A stretch of 10,259 nucleotides of DNA from Candidatus Omnitrophota bacterium (GCA_013202925.1 JABMRA010000075.1:1-10259), one strand, 5' to 3'. Counted from the first letter of the stretch, positions 1 to 7,158 are shown. The notes: a model not told the origin generated them from the sequence alone. Numbers and translations are program-made.

Positions 1-167
1 GTAAAAAATTAACATGTTGACTTAGTAACAACATAAAAATAGGGCATTGTACTATTTGAATAGTTACGTTTACGCTCTGCCCGCTCGTCGCAGCGATGCC
101 TCTCAAGGCACTGGCTGGAGCGTGCAGAGTGCAGCCAAACATTGAAAGTATTACAAATAGGAGCGCT
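1..167. other. Region 3' of lnt with a GC-rich foldable block
   Basis: No convincing gene is seen. A GC-rich block at about 72-135 stands out from AT-rich flanks and can fold: ACGCTC (72-77) pairs with GAGCGT (118-123), CTCTGC (75-80) alternatively pairs with GCAGAG (124-129), and TGCC (97-100) pairs with GGCA (107-110) around a six-base loop. The AT-rich part contains AAATAG (37-42) opposite CTATTT (52-57) and a near-palindrome at 51-64. It could be a transcript end, an unrecognised small RNA or the edge of a mobile element. A minus-strand reading frame, one base out of phase with lnt, is open from 142 to the window edge, but it has no recognisable content or start signal. Confidence 0.3.
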
Positions 168-1592
168 CTATTGAAGGCGGATGTTGGAGGTCTTGTGGGC
201 GGTGATAAAAAGGTGGGTACCGAGCTTCTCTACCGAATCGTATATCCTGCCCATTGAGTCAATAAAGCAGGAGTAGCCGGTGTTGGCGCAACGGATGACT
301 GGGACGCGGTTTTCTATTGCCCTGAAGACAGAGCACGCAGCGTGTTGGTAAGATGCGCCGCTTTTACCATACCACGCATCGTTAGTGATAACAATAAGAA
401 GCTCAGCGCCATTTTTGACAAATCTCCTGGCCAGCTCCGGAAATACATCTTCAAAGCATATCAGGGCGGCGAATTTTGGCCCGAGGTCGAAAACCTTAAA
501 ATCCTTTCCGGCCGTAAACTCTCCTAATTCTCCAAACACCATGGTGCGCAAGAACGGAAACCTGTCGGAAAACGGCACGTATTCGCCAAAGGGAACAAGG
601 TGGATCTTGTCGTATTTATCGAGGATCTCTCCCTGCCCTGAAATCAAAACAGCGCTATTAAAACTCTTTAAACCTTTTTCAGTATTGGCTCCTAATAAAA
701 GCGGGGTCCTTGTCTCTTTTGCCAAAGCTAAAATCCTGGCTGTCATTCCCCTGTCGCTTATTAAAAATCCGGGAAATGACGTCTCCGGCCACACTATCAG
801 GTCAGGCTCGTCCAGCGCCGCCATTTTCGTAAGCCTGGTGTATCTTTCCAAAATATATTCAGTCTCACCGGAGTCCCACTTTTTCTCCTGTGGAATGTTG
901 CCCTGGATGACTGAAACCTTGATGCTATCTACCGCTTGCCTCTCTTCTTGCAATCTAAAAAACCCATAGCCATAGACAAAGAAAAGAATCAATGCTACAG
1001 AGGACAGAGGACAGAGGACAGAGGACAGCTTTTTCTGACCTCTGACTTCTGACCTCTGACTTCTGACCTCTGACTTCTGACCTCTGACTTCTGCAACCAA
1101 GCTAATCAGCTTCCATACCGTTACATTCACCAGCATTATCACAAACGACACGCCATAGACGCTGGAAAAATCCGCGATCTGAATAATGGGTAAATTTTCA
1201 TACTGCGAATAACCCAACGAGGTCCACCCAAAACCGGTAAAGAGGTTGGATTGGGCGTACTCGAGAAGGGCCCAGAGGAGCGGGGCCACAAAGATCGTGA
1301 ATCGTGAATCGTGAATCGTGAATCGTGAAAAAAGATATCCAAAAATCCCAAAATATAAAGCCAGGTAAAGACAGAGCACGATCAGTCCGATAACCGAGAC
1401 GTGATACAACCAGTACAAAGTCCCCAAATAAAATAAAAATCCGCAGATATATGAGATCAGAAATGCCTTTAAGGGGGTCTTGTTCTGGAGCGCGAAAAAC
1501 AGCGGGACAAAACCTATGAATGCGAGGTAGCTGAGATTAAAATTCGGGAAGGCAAGGATTAAAAGTATCGCTGAAGTGATTAAAAGTAGCAT
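168..1592 (-). CDS. lnt: Apolipoprotein N-acyltransferase (Lnt)
   Basis: Inner-membrane enzyme that transfers an acyl chain from phospholipid to the N-terminal cysteine of apolipoproteins, the last step of lipoprotein maturation in diderms. The 474-residue product has about six hydrophobic segments in residues 1-213, then a periplasmic carbon-nitrogen hydrolase domain from about 224. The Glu-Lys-Cys triad is visible: E270 (VWPE), K329 (YDKIHLVPFGEY), C379 (LICFEDVFPE), with the conserved W239 after the VIQGNIPQ motif. Two oddities are repeat-encoded loops: residues 89-100, from five CACGATT heptamers, and about 168-198, from a long heptamer array. The protein also ends soon after the hydrolase domain and lacks the C-terminal membrane helix of E. 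coli Lnt (512 residues). It lies 30 bases after secA and is probably cotranscribed with it. Only a weak GGA precedes the start, but the N-terminus matches the family. Confidence 0.95.
   Translation of the reverse strand: MLLLITSAILLILAFPNFNLSYLAFIGFVPLFFALQNKTPLKAFLISYICGFLFYLGTLYWLYHVSVIGLIVLCLYLALYFGIFGYLFSRFTIHDSRFTIFVAPLLWALLEYAQSNLFTGFGWTSLGYSQYENLPIIQIADFSSVYGVSFVIMLVNVTVWKLISLVAEVRGQKSEVRSQRSEVRGQKKLSSVLCPLSSVALILFFVYGYGFFRLQEERQAVDSIKVSVIQGNIPQEKKWDSGETEYILERYTRLTKMAALDEPDLIVWPETSFPGFLISDRGMTARILALAKETRTPLLLGANTEKGLKSFNSAVLISGQGEILDKYDKIHLVPFGEYVPFSDRFPFLRTMVFGELGEFTAGKDFKVFDLGPKFAALICFEDVFPELARRFVKNGAELLIVITNDAWYGKSGASYQHAACSVFRAIENRVPVIRCANTGYSCFIDSMGRIYDSVEKLGTHLFITAHKTSNIRLQ
997..1089. 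repeat. Two-armed heptamer array inside lnt
   Basis: The left arm is four perfect copies of ACAGAGG (997-1024) plus ACAG. After a short T-rich spacer the right arm is eight copies of TCTGAC(C/T) at 1034-1089, with the last base strictly alternating C and T. The arms are roughly complementary (CAGAGG against CCTCTG), so the element is an imperfect inverted repeat. It is read in frame in lnt and encodes the Val-Arg-Gly-Gln/Ser-Glu rich stretch at about residues 168-198, just before the last hydrophobic segment. In the family this place is a cytoplasmic loop. Confidence 0.93.
1294..1328. repeat. Five perfect ATCGTGA heptamers inside lnt
   Basis: Five exact tandem copies of ATCGTGA (CACGATT on the coding strand). 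Because 7 is not a multiple of 3, the encoded peptide repeats every 7 residues (RFTIHDS, RFTI) at about residues 89-100 of Lnt, between hydrophobic segments. No opposite arm is visible nearby, unlike the other arrays in the window. Confidence 0.93.
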
Positions 1593-1622
1593 ATATTTTA
1601 ATTTTCCGCGTAGATTCCGCGA

Positions 1623-4364
1623 TTATTTTCCGCAGCATTTTTTGTATTTTTTTCCGCTGCCGCAGGAACACGGCTCGTTTCTTCCGACCTTGGCCTCGGC
1701 GCGTTTATGCGGCGTGGGCGGCCCTGGAAGATCTTGTGGGGCTGCAGACGGACTTGACATGGGCGTTATCTCGCCATGGACAAACTGCTGCGGGAGTGAC
1801 TGAAAGATACCCCGAGGCGCTGCCTCTTCCCGCATTGCCTGCACCTTGAACAAAAATTCTATTGTCTCGTCCTTGATAGAGTCTATCATTGCCATGAACA
1901 TATTGTAACCCTCGTGCTGATATTCCACCAGGGGATCGCGCTGGCCGTATGCCCTGAGGCCGATGCCTTCTCTTAAATTGTCCATCGCGTGCAAGTGGTC
2001 TTTCCATTTTGAATCAATGACCTGAAGCATGATCATCTTCTCTATATGCCTTAAAAGGGCCGGGCCCATTTTCTTTTCTTTCTCCTCATACGCTGATTTA
2101 ACTGCGCAGACCAGATCGTCGAGGATCTGGTCTGCGGCCTTGCCCTCAACCATGTCCTCCAGGCCCTGGATGCGTATATTAAACTTTGACCAGGACCATT
2201 CATTGAATTCGCTGTATTTCCAGTCAGACTTATGGACATCTGGATTGAGATACAGTCCCATTGCGCCGTCTATGACCTCTTCTATGATCTCGTAGACATG
2301 CGCCTTTAGATCGTCGCCGAACAGGACCTTTTTCCGCTCGTCGTATATGACCTCTCTCTGCTTGTTCATTACATTGTCGTATTCCAGGACATGCTTGCGT
2401 ATATCAAAGTTATGCTGCTCTACGCGCTTCTGGGCCACCTCAATCGCCCTTGTTACGAGCGGGTGTTGGATATCCTGGCCTTCCTCTATGCCGAGCCGGT
2501 CGTATATAGCCGAGATCCTGCCAGAACCAAACAGCCGCATCAGATCATCTTCAAGCGAGATATAAAATCTGGAAGAACCAGGGTCGCCCTGCCTTCCTGC
2601 GCGGCCGCGCAGCTGGTTATCTACGCGCCTGGATTCGTGACGCTCTGTGCCTATGACGTGGAGGCCGCCGAGAGAAACCACTTCTTCGTGTTCCTTGGCC
2701 GCCTTCTCCCTTGCCTCGTCAAGCAATTTATCGACCTCTTCCTTGTTAACATCCTTTGGCCCCATGCCTTTTGCCTTTAGCCAGTCATTCACCATAAATT
2801 CAGGATTGCCGCCAAGCAGGATGTCTGTGCCGCGACCAGCCATATTTGTGGCAATGGTCACCCCTTTGAACCGGCCTGCCTGCGAAACGATCGTTGCCTC
2901 CAGCTCGTGATATTTTGCATTCAGCACATTGTGCGGGATACCGCGATTCCTTAAAAAAGATGCCAGGCGTTCTGATTTTTCTATGGAAATAGTGCCGACA
3001 AGGACCGGCCTTCCTTTTCTGTGCAGCTCCTCGATCTCATTGCATACTGCATTGAATTTTTCTTTTTCTGTCTTATAAATGACGTCGGGATGATTTGTCC
3101 TTACAAGCACCTTATTCGTCGGCACTGCTACGGTGTCCAGTTTGTAGATATGACTGAACTCGTTGGCCTCTGTCATTGCAGTGCCTGTCATACCGGAAAG
3201 TTTTTTGTACATCCTGAAATAATTTTGGAATGTGACCGTAGCGAGTGTCTGGTTCTCCCTCTCTATCTTCATGCCCTCTTTTGCCTCTACTGCCTGGTGA
3301 AGCCCGTCTGACCAGCGCCTCCCGGGCATGAGCCGGCCCGTGAATTCGTCTACGATGATCACGCCTTCGTCCTTTACAACATAATCCACGTCCTTCTCAA
3401 AAAGATTATGCGCCTTCAGGGCCTGTATCACGTGATGGCGGTATTCCATTGTGCTCACATCGTGCATATTGTCGATACCCAGCATCTCAGCGACCTTTGC
3501 CTCGCCATCTTCTGTCAGATGGGCGGTATGTGCCTTTTCATCTACGATATAGTCATAGCCCTTTGACAGGTCTATGCCTTTGAATTTCGCGTCTATCTCG
3601 TCCTTTTCTAAAATTATCCTCCCCTTAAGTCGCGGAACAACCTTATTGCATGTATAATATTTATCAGTGGACTCCTCTGACGGGCCTGAGATAATGAGCG
3701 GCGTGCGCGCCTCATCAATAAGGATCGAGTCCACCTCGTCGACTATTGCAAAGTTCAGCTCGCACTGCGCCATGTCCTCGCGCCTTATGACCATATTGCT
3801 CCTTAAATAATCAAAACCAAATTCATTGTTCGTACCGTAGGTGATGTCGCTATTGTAGGCCATCTGCCTGAGGTCCGGCCCCATGTCATGTTGGATAACT
3901 CCTACCGTAAGTCCCAGAAATTCATACACAGGCCCCATCCATTCCCTGTCCCTGCGCGCAAGATAATCATTCACCGTTATAATATGGGTGCCTTTTCCTG
4001 TCAGCGCATTCAAATATGCGGCCAGGGTCGCTACAAGCGTCTTTCCCTCGCCGGTCGCCATCTCAGCGATCTTTCCCTGATGAAGAACGATACCGCCGAT
4101 AAGCTGCACATCAAAATGACGCATGCCAATAGTGCGGCGCGCAGCCTCCCGCACCACACTGAACGCCTCTGGGATCATGCTATCTAAGGTCTCGCCTTTG
4201 GAAATCCGCCTTCTAAACTCGTCTGTTTTTTCCCGGAGTCCGCTATCGCTAAGTCCCTGGACCTCTGGCTCCAGAGAATTTATCTTATCCACGAGCGGCT
4301 GAAACCTCTTGACCTGCCTCTCGTTTTCATTCCCAATAATTTTATTCAATATCCATGCAAACAT
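1623..4364 (-). CDS. secA: Preprotein translocase ATPase SecA
   Basis: Motor ATPase that binds preproteins and drives them through SecYEG. The 913-residue product is full length. Nucleotide-binding domain 1 carries the Walker A box MATGEGKT at 102-109 and the DEAD-type Walker B region VDEVDSILIDEARTPLIISG at 208-227. The preprotein-crosslinking domain follows from about 230. NBD2 is marked by TNMAGRGTDI and by QLRGRAGRQGDPG. The helical scaffold and wing domains then run to a linker rich in Pro, Ser and Ala. The C-terminal zinc/SecB-binding tail is intact, with C899, C901, C910 and C911 in a CxC-x8-CC pattern. The start is 6 bases from the end of a heptamer array, and no Shine-Dalgarno is visible before it. 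It sits between prfB and lnt in the leftward operon. Confidence 0.99.
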   Translation of the reverse strand: MFAWILNKIIGNENERQVKRFQPLVDKINSLEPEVQGLSDSGLREKTDEFRRRISKGETLDSMIPEAFSVVREAARRTIGMRHFDVQLIGGIVLHQGKIAEMATGEGKTLVATLAAYLNALTGKGTHIITVNDYLARRDREWMGPVYEFLGLTVGVIQHDMGPDLRQMAYNSDITYGTNNEFGFDYLRSNMVIRREDMAQCELNFAIVDEVDSILIDEARTPLIISGPSEESTDKYYTCNKVVPRLKGRIILEKDEIDAKFKGIDLSKGYDYIVDEKAHTAHLTEDGEAKVAEMLGIDNMHDVSTMEYRHHVIQALKAHNLFEKDVDYVVKDEGVIIVDEFTGRLMPGRRWSDGLHQAVEAKEGMKIERENQTLATVTFQNYFRMYKKLSGMTGTAMTEANEFSHIYKLDTVAVPTNKVLVRTNHPDVIYKTEKEKFNAVCNEIEELHRKGRPVLVGTISIEKSERLASFLRNRGIPHNVLNAKYHELEATIVSQAGRFKGVTIATNMAGRGTDILLGGNPEFMVNDWLKAKGMGPKDVNKEEVDKLLDEAREKAAKEHEEVVSLGGLHVIGTERHESRRVDNQLRGRAGRQGDPGSSRFYISLEDDLMRLFGSGRISAIYDRLGIEEGQDIQHPLVTRAIEVAQKRVEQHNFDIRKHVLEYDNVMNKQREVIYDERKKVLFGDDLKAHVYEIIEEVIDGAMGLYLNPDVHKSDWKYSEFNEWSWSKFNIRIQGLEDMVEGKAADQILDDLVCAVKSAYEEKEKKMGPALLRHIEKMIMLQVIDSKWKDHLHAMDNLREGIGLRAYGQRDPLVEYQHEGYNMFMAMIDSIKDETIEFLFKVQAMREEAAPRGIFQSLPQQFVHGEITPMSSPSAAPQDLPGPPTPHKRAEAKVGRNEPCSCGSGKKYKKCCGK

Positions 4365-4370
4365 AAGTTA

Positions 4371-4473
4371 GTTACCAGTAACTGGTAACCCATAACCAGG
4401 AATAAAAAACTTAAAAGCCGCGTAAACAGGATTTCTAAAAATTCCTGGTTACTAGTTACTGGTTACCGGTTAC
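4371..4473. repeat. Two-armed heptamer array filling the secA/prfB gap
   Basis: Left arm: GTTACCA, GTAACTG, GTAACCC, ATAACCA, then GGAAT (4371-4403). Right arm: ATTCC, then TGGTTAC, TAGTTAC, TGGTTAC, CGGTTAC (4441-4473). The arms are imperfect reverse complements of about 33 bases around a 37-base AT-rich spacer. The element occupies almost the whole 108-base gap: it touches the prfB stop codon at one end and stops 6 bases short of the secA start at the other. In the transcript it could form a long stem between the two cistrons. Confidence 0.92.
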
Positions 4474-5573
4474 TATACAGTCGCCCTCCATTTCAGAAAC
4501 GCCTCTATGAATCCGTCCAGGCCGCCGTTCATCACTGCGCCTACATTTGATGTCTCATGATTGGTCCTGTGGTCCTTTACCATTGAGTAAGGGTGCATTA
4601 CGTACGAACGGATCTGGCTGCCCCATTCTATCTTCTGCTTCTTGGAGTACTCCTTTTCTATCTCCTTCTTTTTTTCTTCCATCTTCGCTTCATAAAGCCT
4701 TGCCTTTAAGACCTTCATTGCAGTGGCCTTGTTTTTATGCTGCGAACGCTCGTTCTGGCACTGCACTACAATACCTGTGGGCAAATGCGTGATCCTCACC
4801 GCGGAATCCGTAACATTCACATGCTGTCCGCCTGCGCCGCTCGAGCGATACGTATCGACCCGCAGCTCCGACTCCTTTATATCCACCTCTATATCATCCT
4901 CGACCTCTGCAATGACATCCACAGAGGCAAAAGATGTATGGCGTCTCTTGTTTGAGTCAAAAGGCGATATCCTGACAAGCCGATGCACGCCCCTTTCTGA
5001 TTTAAGATAACCGAATACATACGGCCCTGTCATGATCATGACAGCGCTCTTTATGCCTGCCTCTTCTCCGGACAACGTGTCGATTATCTGCGTCTTGTAC
5101 CCCCTGGCCTCAGCCCACATCGAATACATCCTCAAGAGCATATTTGCCCAGTCGCAGGACTCTGTGCCGCCCGCCCCTGCATGCACTATGAGGATGGCGT
5201 CGTTCCTGTCCAGCTGTCCGTTCATCAGCCTTTTGAATTCCAGGGCCTCTACATCCTTTTCCAATCTGTCTAATAGCTCCAGTGTCTCTTTTATGATATC
5301 CTGATCCGGCTCTTCTGAAAGCAATTCTGCTGATGCCGCTGCATCTGCAAACTTCCCCATGCAGTCAAAATAATCCCCAAGGGTCGCCTTGACAGACTTC
5401 AATTTTTGTATAACCGCCTGCGACTTCTCCTGATTGTCCCAGAATCCAGGACTGGCCATCTCAGACTCGAGCTTCTTTAACAAGGCCTCGTTGCTGTCCA
5501 CGCCCAGATACTGCCTAAGACCTGTGAGTTTCTTTTGCAGTTCTTTTAGTTTTGATTTTATTACGTCCAGCAT
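4473..5573 (-). CDS. prfB: Peptide chain release factor 2 (RF2)
   Basis: Class I release factor that recognises UGA and UAA and triggers peptide release. The product is 366 residues, close to E. coli RF2 (365). The codon-recognition tripeptide SPF is at 203-205, which marks RF2 rather than RF1, and the peptidyl-transferase GGQ is at 248-250 within RSSGAGGQHVN. The residue aligned with E. coli position 246 is Ser, as in most efficient RF2s. The N-terminal coiled domain is complete in a single frame. At the place where many prfB genes need a +1 shift (after LRQYL, residues 19-23), the codons read CTG GGC, with no CTT TGA slippery stop. The start is supported by GGAG 10 bases upstream. The 5' end overlaps the alkyltransferase gene by 59 bases in another frame. 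Confidence 0.98.
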   Translation of the reverse strand: MLDVIKSKLKELQKKLTGLRQYLGVDSNEALLKKLESEMASPGFWDNQEKSQAVIQKLKSVKATLGDYFDCMGKFADAAASAELLSEEPDQDIIKETLELLDRLEKDVEALEFKRLMNGQLDRNDAILIVHAGAGGTESCDWANMLLRMYSMWAEARGYKTQIIDTLSGEEAGIKSAVMIMTGPYVFGYLKSERGVHRLVRISPFDSNKRRHTSFASVDVIAEVEDDIEVDIKESELRVDTYRSSGAGGQHVNVTDSAVRITHLPTGIVVQCQNERSQHKNKATAMKVLKARLYEAKMEEKKKEIEKEYSKKQKIEWGSQIRSYVMHPYSMVKDHRTNHETSNVGAVMNGGLDGFIEAFLKWRATV

Positions 5574-5829
5574 CTCTTTCTGTCTCCAGCAATCTTCTTT
5601 TTAAATCCGCGCCCAACGCATACCCTCCGGGCGAGCCATCTGAATGCACCACTCTATGGCAAGGCACGATGATGGTAAACTGGTTCTTCTTAAGCGCTGT
5701 GCCTACAGCCCTTACAGCGGCCGGCCTTCCTGCCTTCCGGGCTACCCAGGCATAACTCCTTGTCTCGCCAGCTGGTATCTGCTTCACCACAGTATATACC
5801 TTTTTCTGAAATGAAGTCAATGGTTTCAT
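5515..5829 (-). CDS. ogt: O6-alkylguanine-DNA alkyltransferase, minimal Ogt-type domain
   Basis: Suicide repair protein family that transfers alkyl groups from O6-alkylguanine in DNA to its own cysteine. The 104-residue product is only the C-terminal DNA-binding/active-site domain; the N-terminal domain of full-length Ogt is absent. The active motif PCHRVV is intact with C57, so this is not a standard alkyltransferase-like protein, in which that Cys is replaced (usually Trp). Also visible are an arginine-finger candidate R40 (AVRAVG), hinge Asn N49, Y70 (PGGY) and E82. The family domain ends near residue 86. The last 18 residues are a Lys/Arg/Thr-rich tail that lies mostly within the 59-base overlap with prfB. 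AAGG 7 bases before the ATG may be a weak ribosome-binding site. It could repair alkylated DNA alone or recruit excision repair; its neighbour is uvrC. Confidence 0.9.
   Translation of the reverse strand: MKPLTSFQKKVYTVVKQIPAGETRSYAWVARKAGRPAAVRAVGTALKKNQFTIIVPCHRVVHSDGSPGGYALGADLKRRLLETERDAGRNKIKTKRTAKETHRS
5584..5587 (-). promoter_or_regulatory. Shine-Dalgarno for prfB
   Basis: GGAG on the minus strand, 10 bases before the ATG at 5573. It lies inside the coding sequence of the upstream alkyltransferase gene and supports translation of RF2 from this start despite the gene overlap. Confidence 0.6.
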
Positions 5830-5837
5830 TAAACAGC

Positions 5838-5933
5838 CTTAAGTTGTAAGTTATAAGTTTTAAGCTGCAGTAAAAAATCTTTGTTTTTTTTAGTTTTTGC
5901 TTACAGCTTAAAGCTTAGGGCTTACAGCTTTGC
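5838..5933. repeat. Two-armed heptamer array over the ogt/uvrC gap and the uvrC 3' end
   Basis: Left arm: CTTAAGT, TGTAAGT, TATAAGT, TTTAAGC, TG (5838-5867). Right arm: GCTTACA, GCTTAAA, GCTTAGG, GCTTACA, GCTTTGC (5899-5933). The arms are imperfect reverse complements around an A/T-run spacer. The right arm lies inside uvrC and supplies its last seven codons (residues 410-416) and TAA stop. Confidence 0.9.
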
Positions 5934-7158
5934 ATCGGAGTTTGTGATGATACTTCAGCGCGAAGCGATGCGCCTCGTCCCTTATCTGTTGGATAAAATA
6001 AAGGATCTGCGAATCCCTGTTTATATCCAGGGGCGTCTTTGCGCCGCGCGTATATATCTTTTCTTCGCGTTTTGCAATGGATGCAACCGGCACATGCCGC
6101 AGGTTCAACCTTACGAGTTCGTCATACGCCACATTCAGGTGGCCTTTGCCGCCGTCTATTATAATAAGGTCGGGAAATGCGCCCTTTTCCTCCTTTAATC
6201 TCTTGTATCTACGCCTAACGATCTCACGGATCATCGCATAATCATCGATTGCCTTCACATGCTTTATCCTGAACTTCCTGTAATTCGATTTGTCCGGCCT
6301 GCCATTATTAAAATACACCATGGAGCCGGATGCATCCTGGCCGGATATATTCGAGACATCAAAGGCCTCTATCCTTAAAGGCAGCCTCGGAAGCCGCAGA
6401 AGCCTTTTTAATTTTACAGCCACGTCCCCCCACCCGCTATAATCCCTGAGCTTCTTGCCAGGCACCTCTGAAAGCGCGGAGATCCTGTTTCTGACAATGA
6501 CTGCCTCTTCAAAGCTTTCCTTCTTTACCAGCTCATTCATCTGCCCCGTCAATTCCTTTAACAGGGTCGTCTTTTTTCCTTCGAGAAACAACACCATCTG
6601 TCTTACGATCTCGGCATACCCTTTTTCGCTGATCTCTCCGACGCACGGCCCCATACACTGACCAATATGATAGGATAGGCAGACCTCTTTAGGGATCCTC
6701 CTGCACTGCCTCAGGGGAAAGATGCCCTTCATAACCGAAAGGGCATTGCGCAAGAGTTTCACGCGCGTGTACGGCCCGAAATACCTGGAACCGTCCGCAA
6801 CCTTTTTTCTCGTAATAATCATCCTGGGGAATTTTTCATTCAACATCAATTTTAAAAAAGGAAAGCTCTTGTCGTCTTTGAGCTCCACGTTGTACTTCGG
6901 CCTCTTCTCCTTTATAAGATTTGCCTCGTATATAAGCGCTTCTTCTTCCGAGGTCGTAACTATGTAATCCAGGTCCTTCACGCGCTCCATCATAGACATC
7001 TGTCGGGCCGTCCGCGGCCTTTTCTCCTGAAAATAACCGGGGACCCTTTTGGAAAGGTCCTTGGCCTTCCCGATGTAAAGCGTGTCTCCGCAGCCGTCCT
7101 TCAGCATATACACGCCAGGCGCCTTTGGAATCTTTTTTATTTTCTCTTTAATGCCCAT
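5908..7158 (-). CDS. uvrC: Excinuclease ABC subunit C, shortened form without helix-hairpin-helix domain
   Basis: Nuclease of UvrABC nucleotide excision repair, incising on both sides of a lesion. The 416-residue product is much shorter than usual UvrC (about 600). The GIY-YIG domain (about 10-95) is complete: Y17, Y28, K31, R38, Y42, E78, N90. Four cysteines, C152, C160, C168 and C172, match the UvrC iron-sulfur ligands. A UVR (UvrB-binding) motif lies at about 205-230. The RNase H-like nuclease follows with D267 (EAFDVSNISG), D305/D306 (DDYAMIREIVRRRY), D335 (IIIDGGKGH) and H397 (RDEAHRFA). Two parts are missing: roughly 130 residues usually found between UVR and the nuclease, and the C-terminal (HhH)2 domain. 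The protein stops inside a heptamer array directly after the YHHKLR segment. All catalytic residues remain, so it is probably active. It overlaps murJ by 22 bases. Confidence 0.93.
   Translation of the reverse strand: MGIKEKIKKIPKAPGVYMLKDGCGDTLYIGKAKDLSKRVPGYFQEKRPRTARQMSMMERVKDLDYIVTTSEEEALIYEANLIKEKRPKYNVELKDDKSFPFLKLMLNEKFPRMIITRKKVADGSRYFGPYTRVKLLRNALSVMKGIFPLRQCRRIPKEVCLSYHIGQCMGPCVGEISEKGYAEIVRQMVLFLEGKKTTLLKELTGQMNELVKKESFEEAVIVRNRISALSEVPGKKLRDYSGWGDVAVKLKRLLRLPRLPLRIEAFDVSNISGQDASGSMVYFNNGRPDKSNYRKFRIKHVKAIDDYAMIREIVRRRYKRLKEEKGAFPDLIIIDGGKGHLNVAYDELVRLNLRHVPVASIAKREEKIYTRGAKTPLDINRDSQILYFIQQIRDEAHRFALKYHHKLRCKAVSPKL

Noticed and set aside
17..45. Plus-strand promoter starting with TTGACT near the window edge
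   Set aside because: No acceptable -10 box occurs at 16-18 bases spacing and no plus-strand gene follows.
72..135. tRNA gene in the GC-rich block
   Set aside because: The block folds, but it has no recognisable T-arm sequence, no cloverleaf of proper size and no anticodon stem-loop.
385..969. Plus-strand reading frame of 194 codons opposite lnt
   Set aside because: It is the antisense shadow of the Lnt hydrolase domain, whose catalytic motifs are clear on the minus strand. It has no family resemblance and no ribosome-binding site.
997..1089. A CRISPR-like array
   Set aside because: The units are 7 bases with no spacers, both orientations occur side by side, and the DNA is translated as part of lnt.
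2391..2780. Plus-strand reading frame of 129 codons opposite secA
   Set aside because: It lies wholly within the conserved SecA coding sequence on the other strand and has no recognisable protein features.
4473..5573. Possible frameshifted or truncated prfB
   Set aside because: The single frame covers all RF2 domains at normal length with SPF and GGQ intact, so no frameshift is needed.
5868..5900. Rho-independent terminator between uvrC and ogt
   Set aside because: The A and T runs lie in the loop between the two arms of the heptamer array rather than after a GC-rich stem, and the genes on both sides look like one operon.
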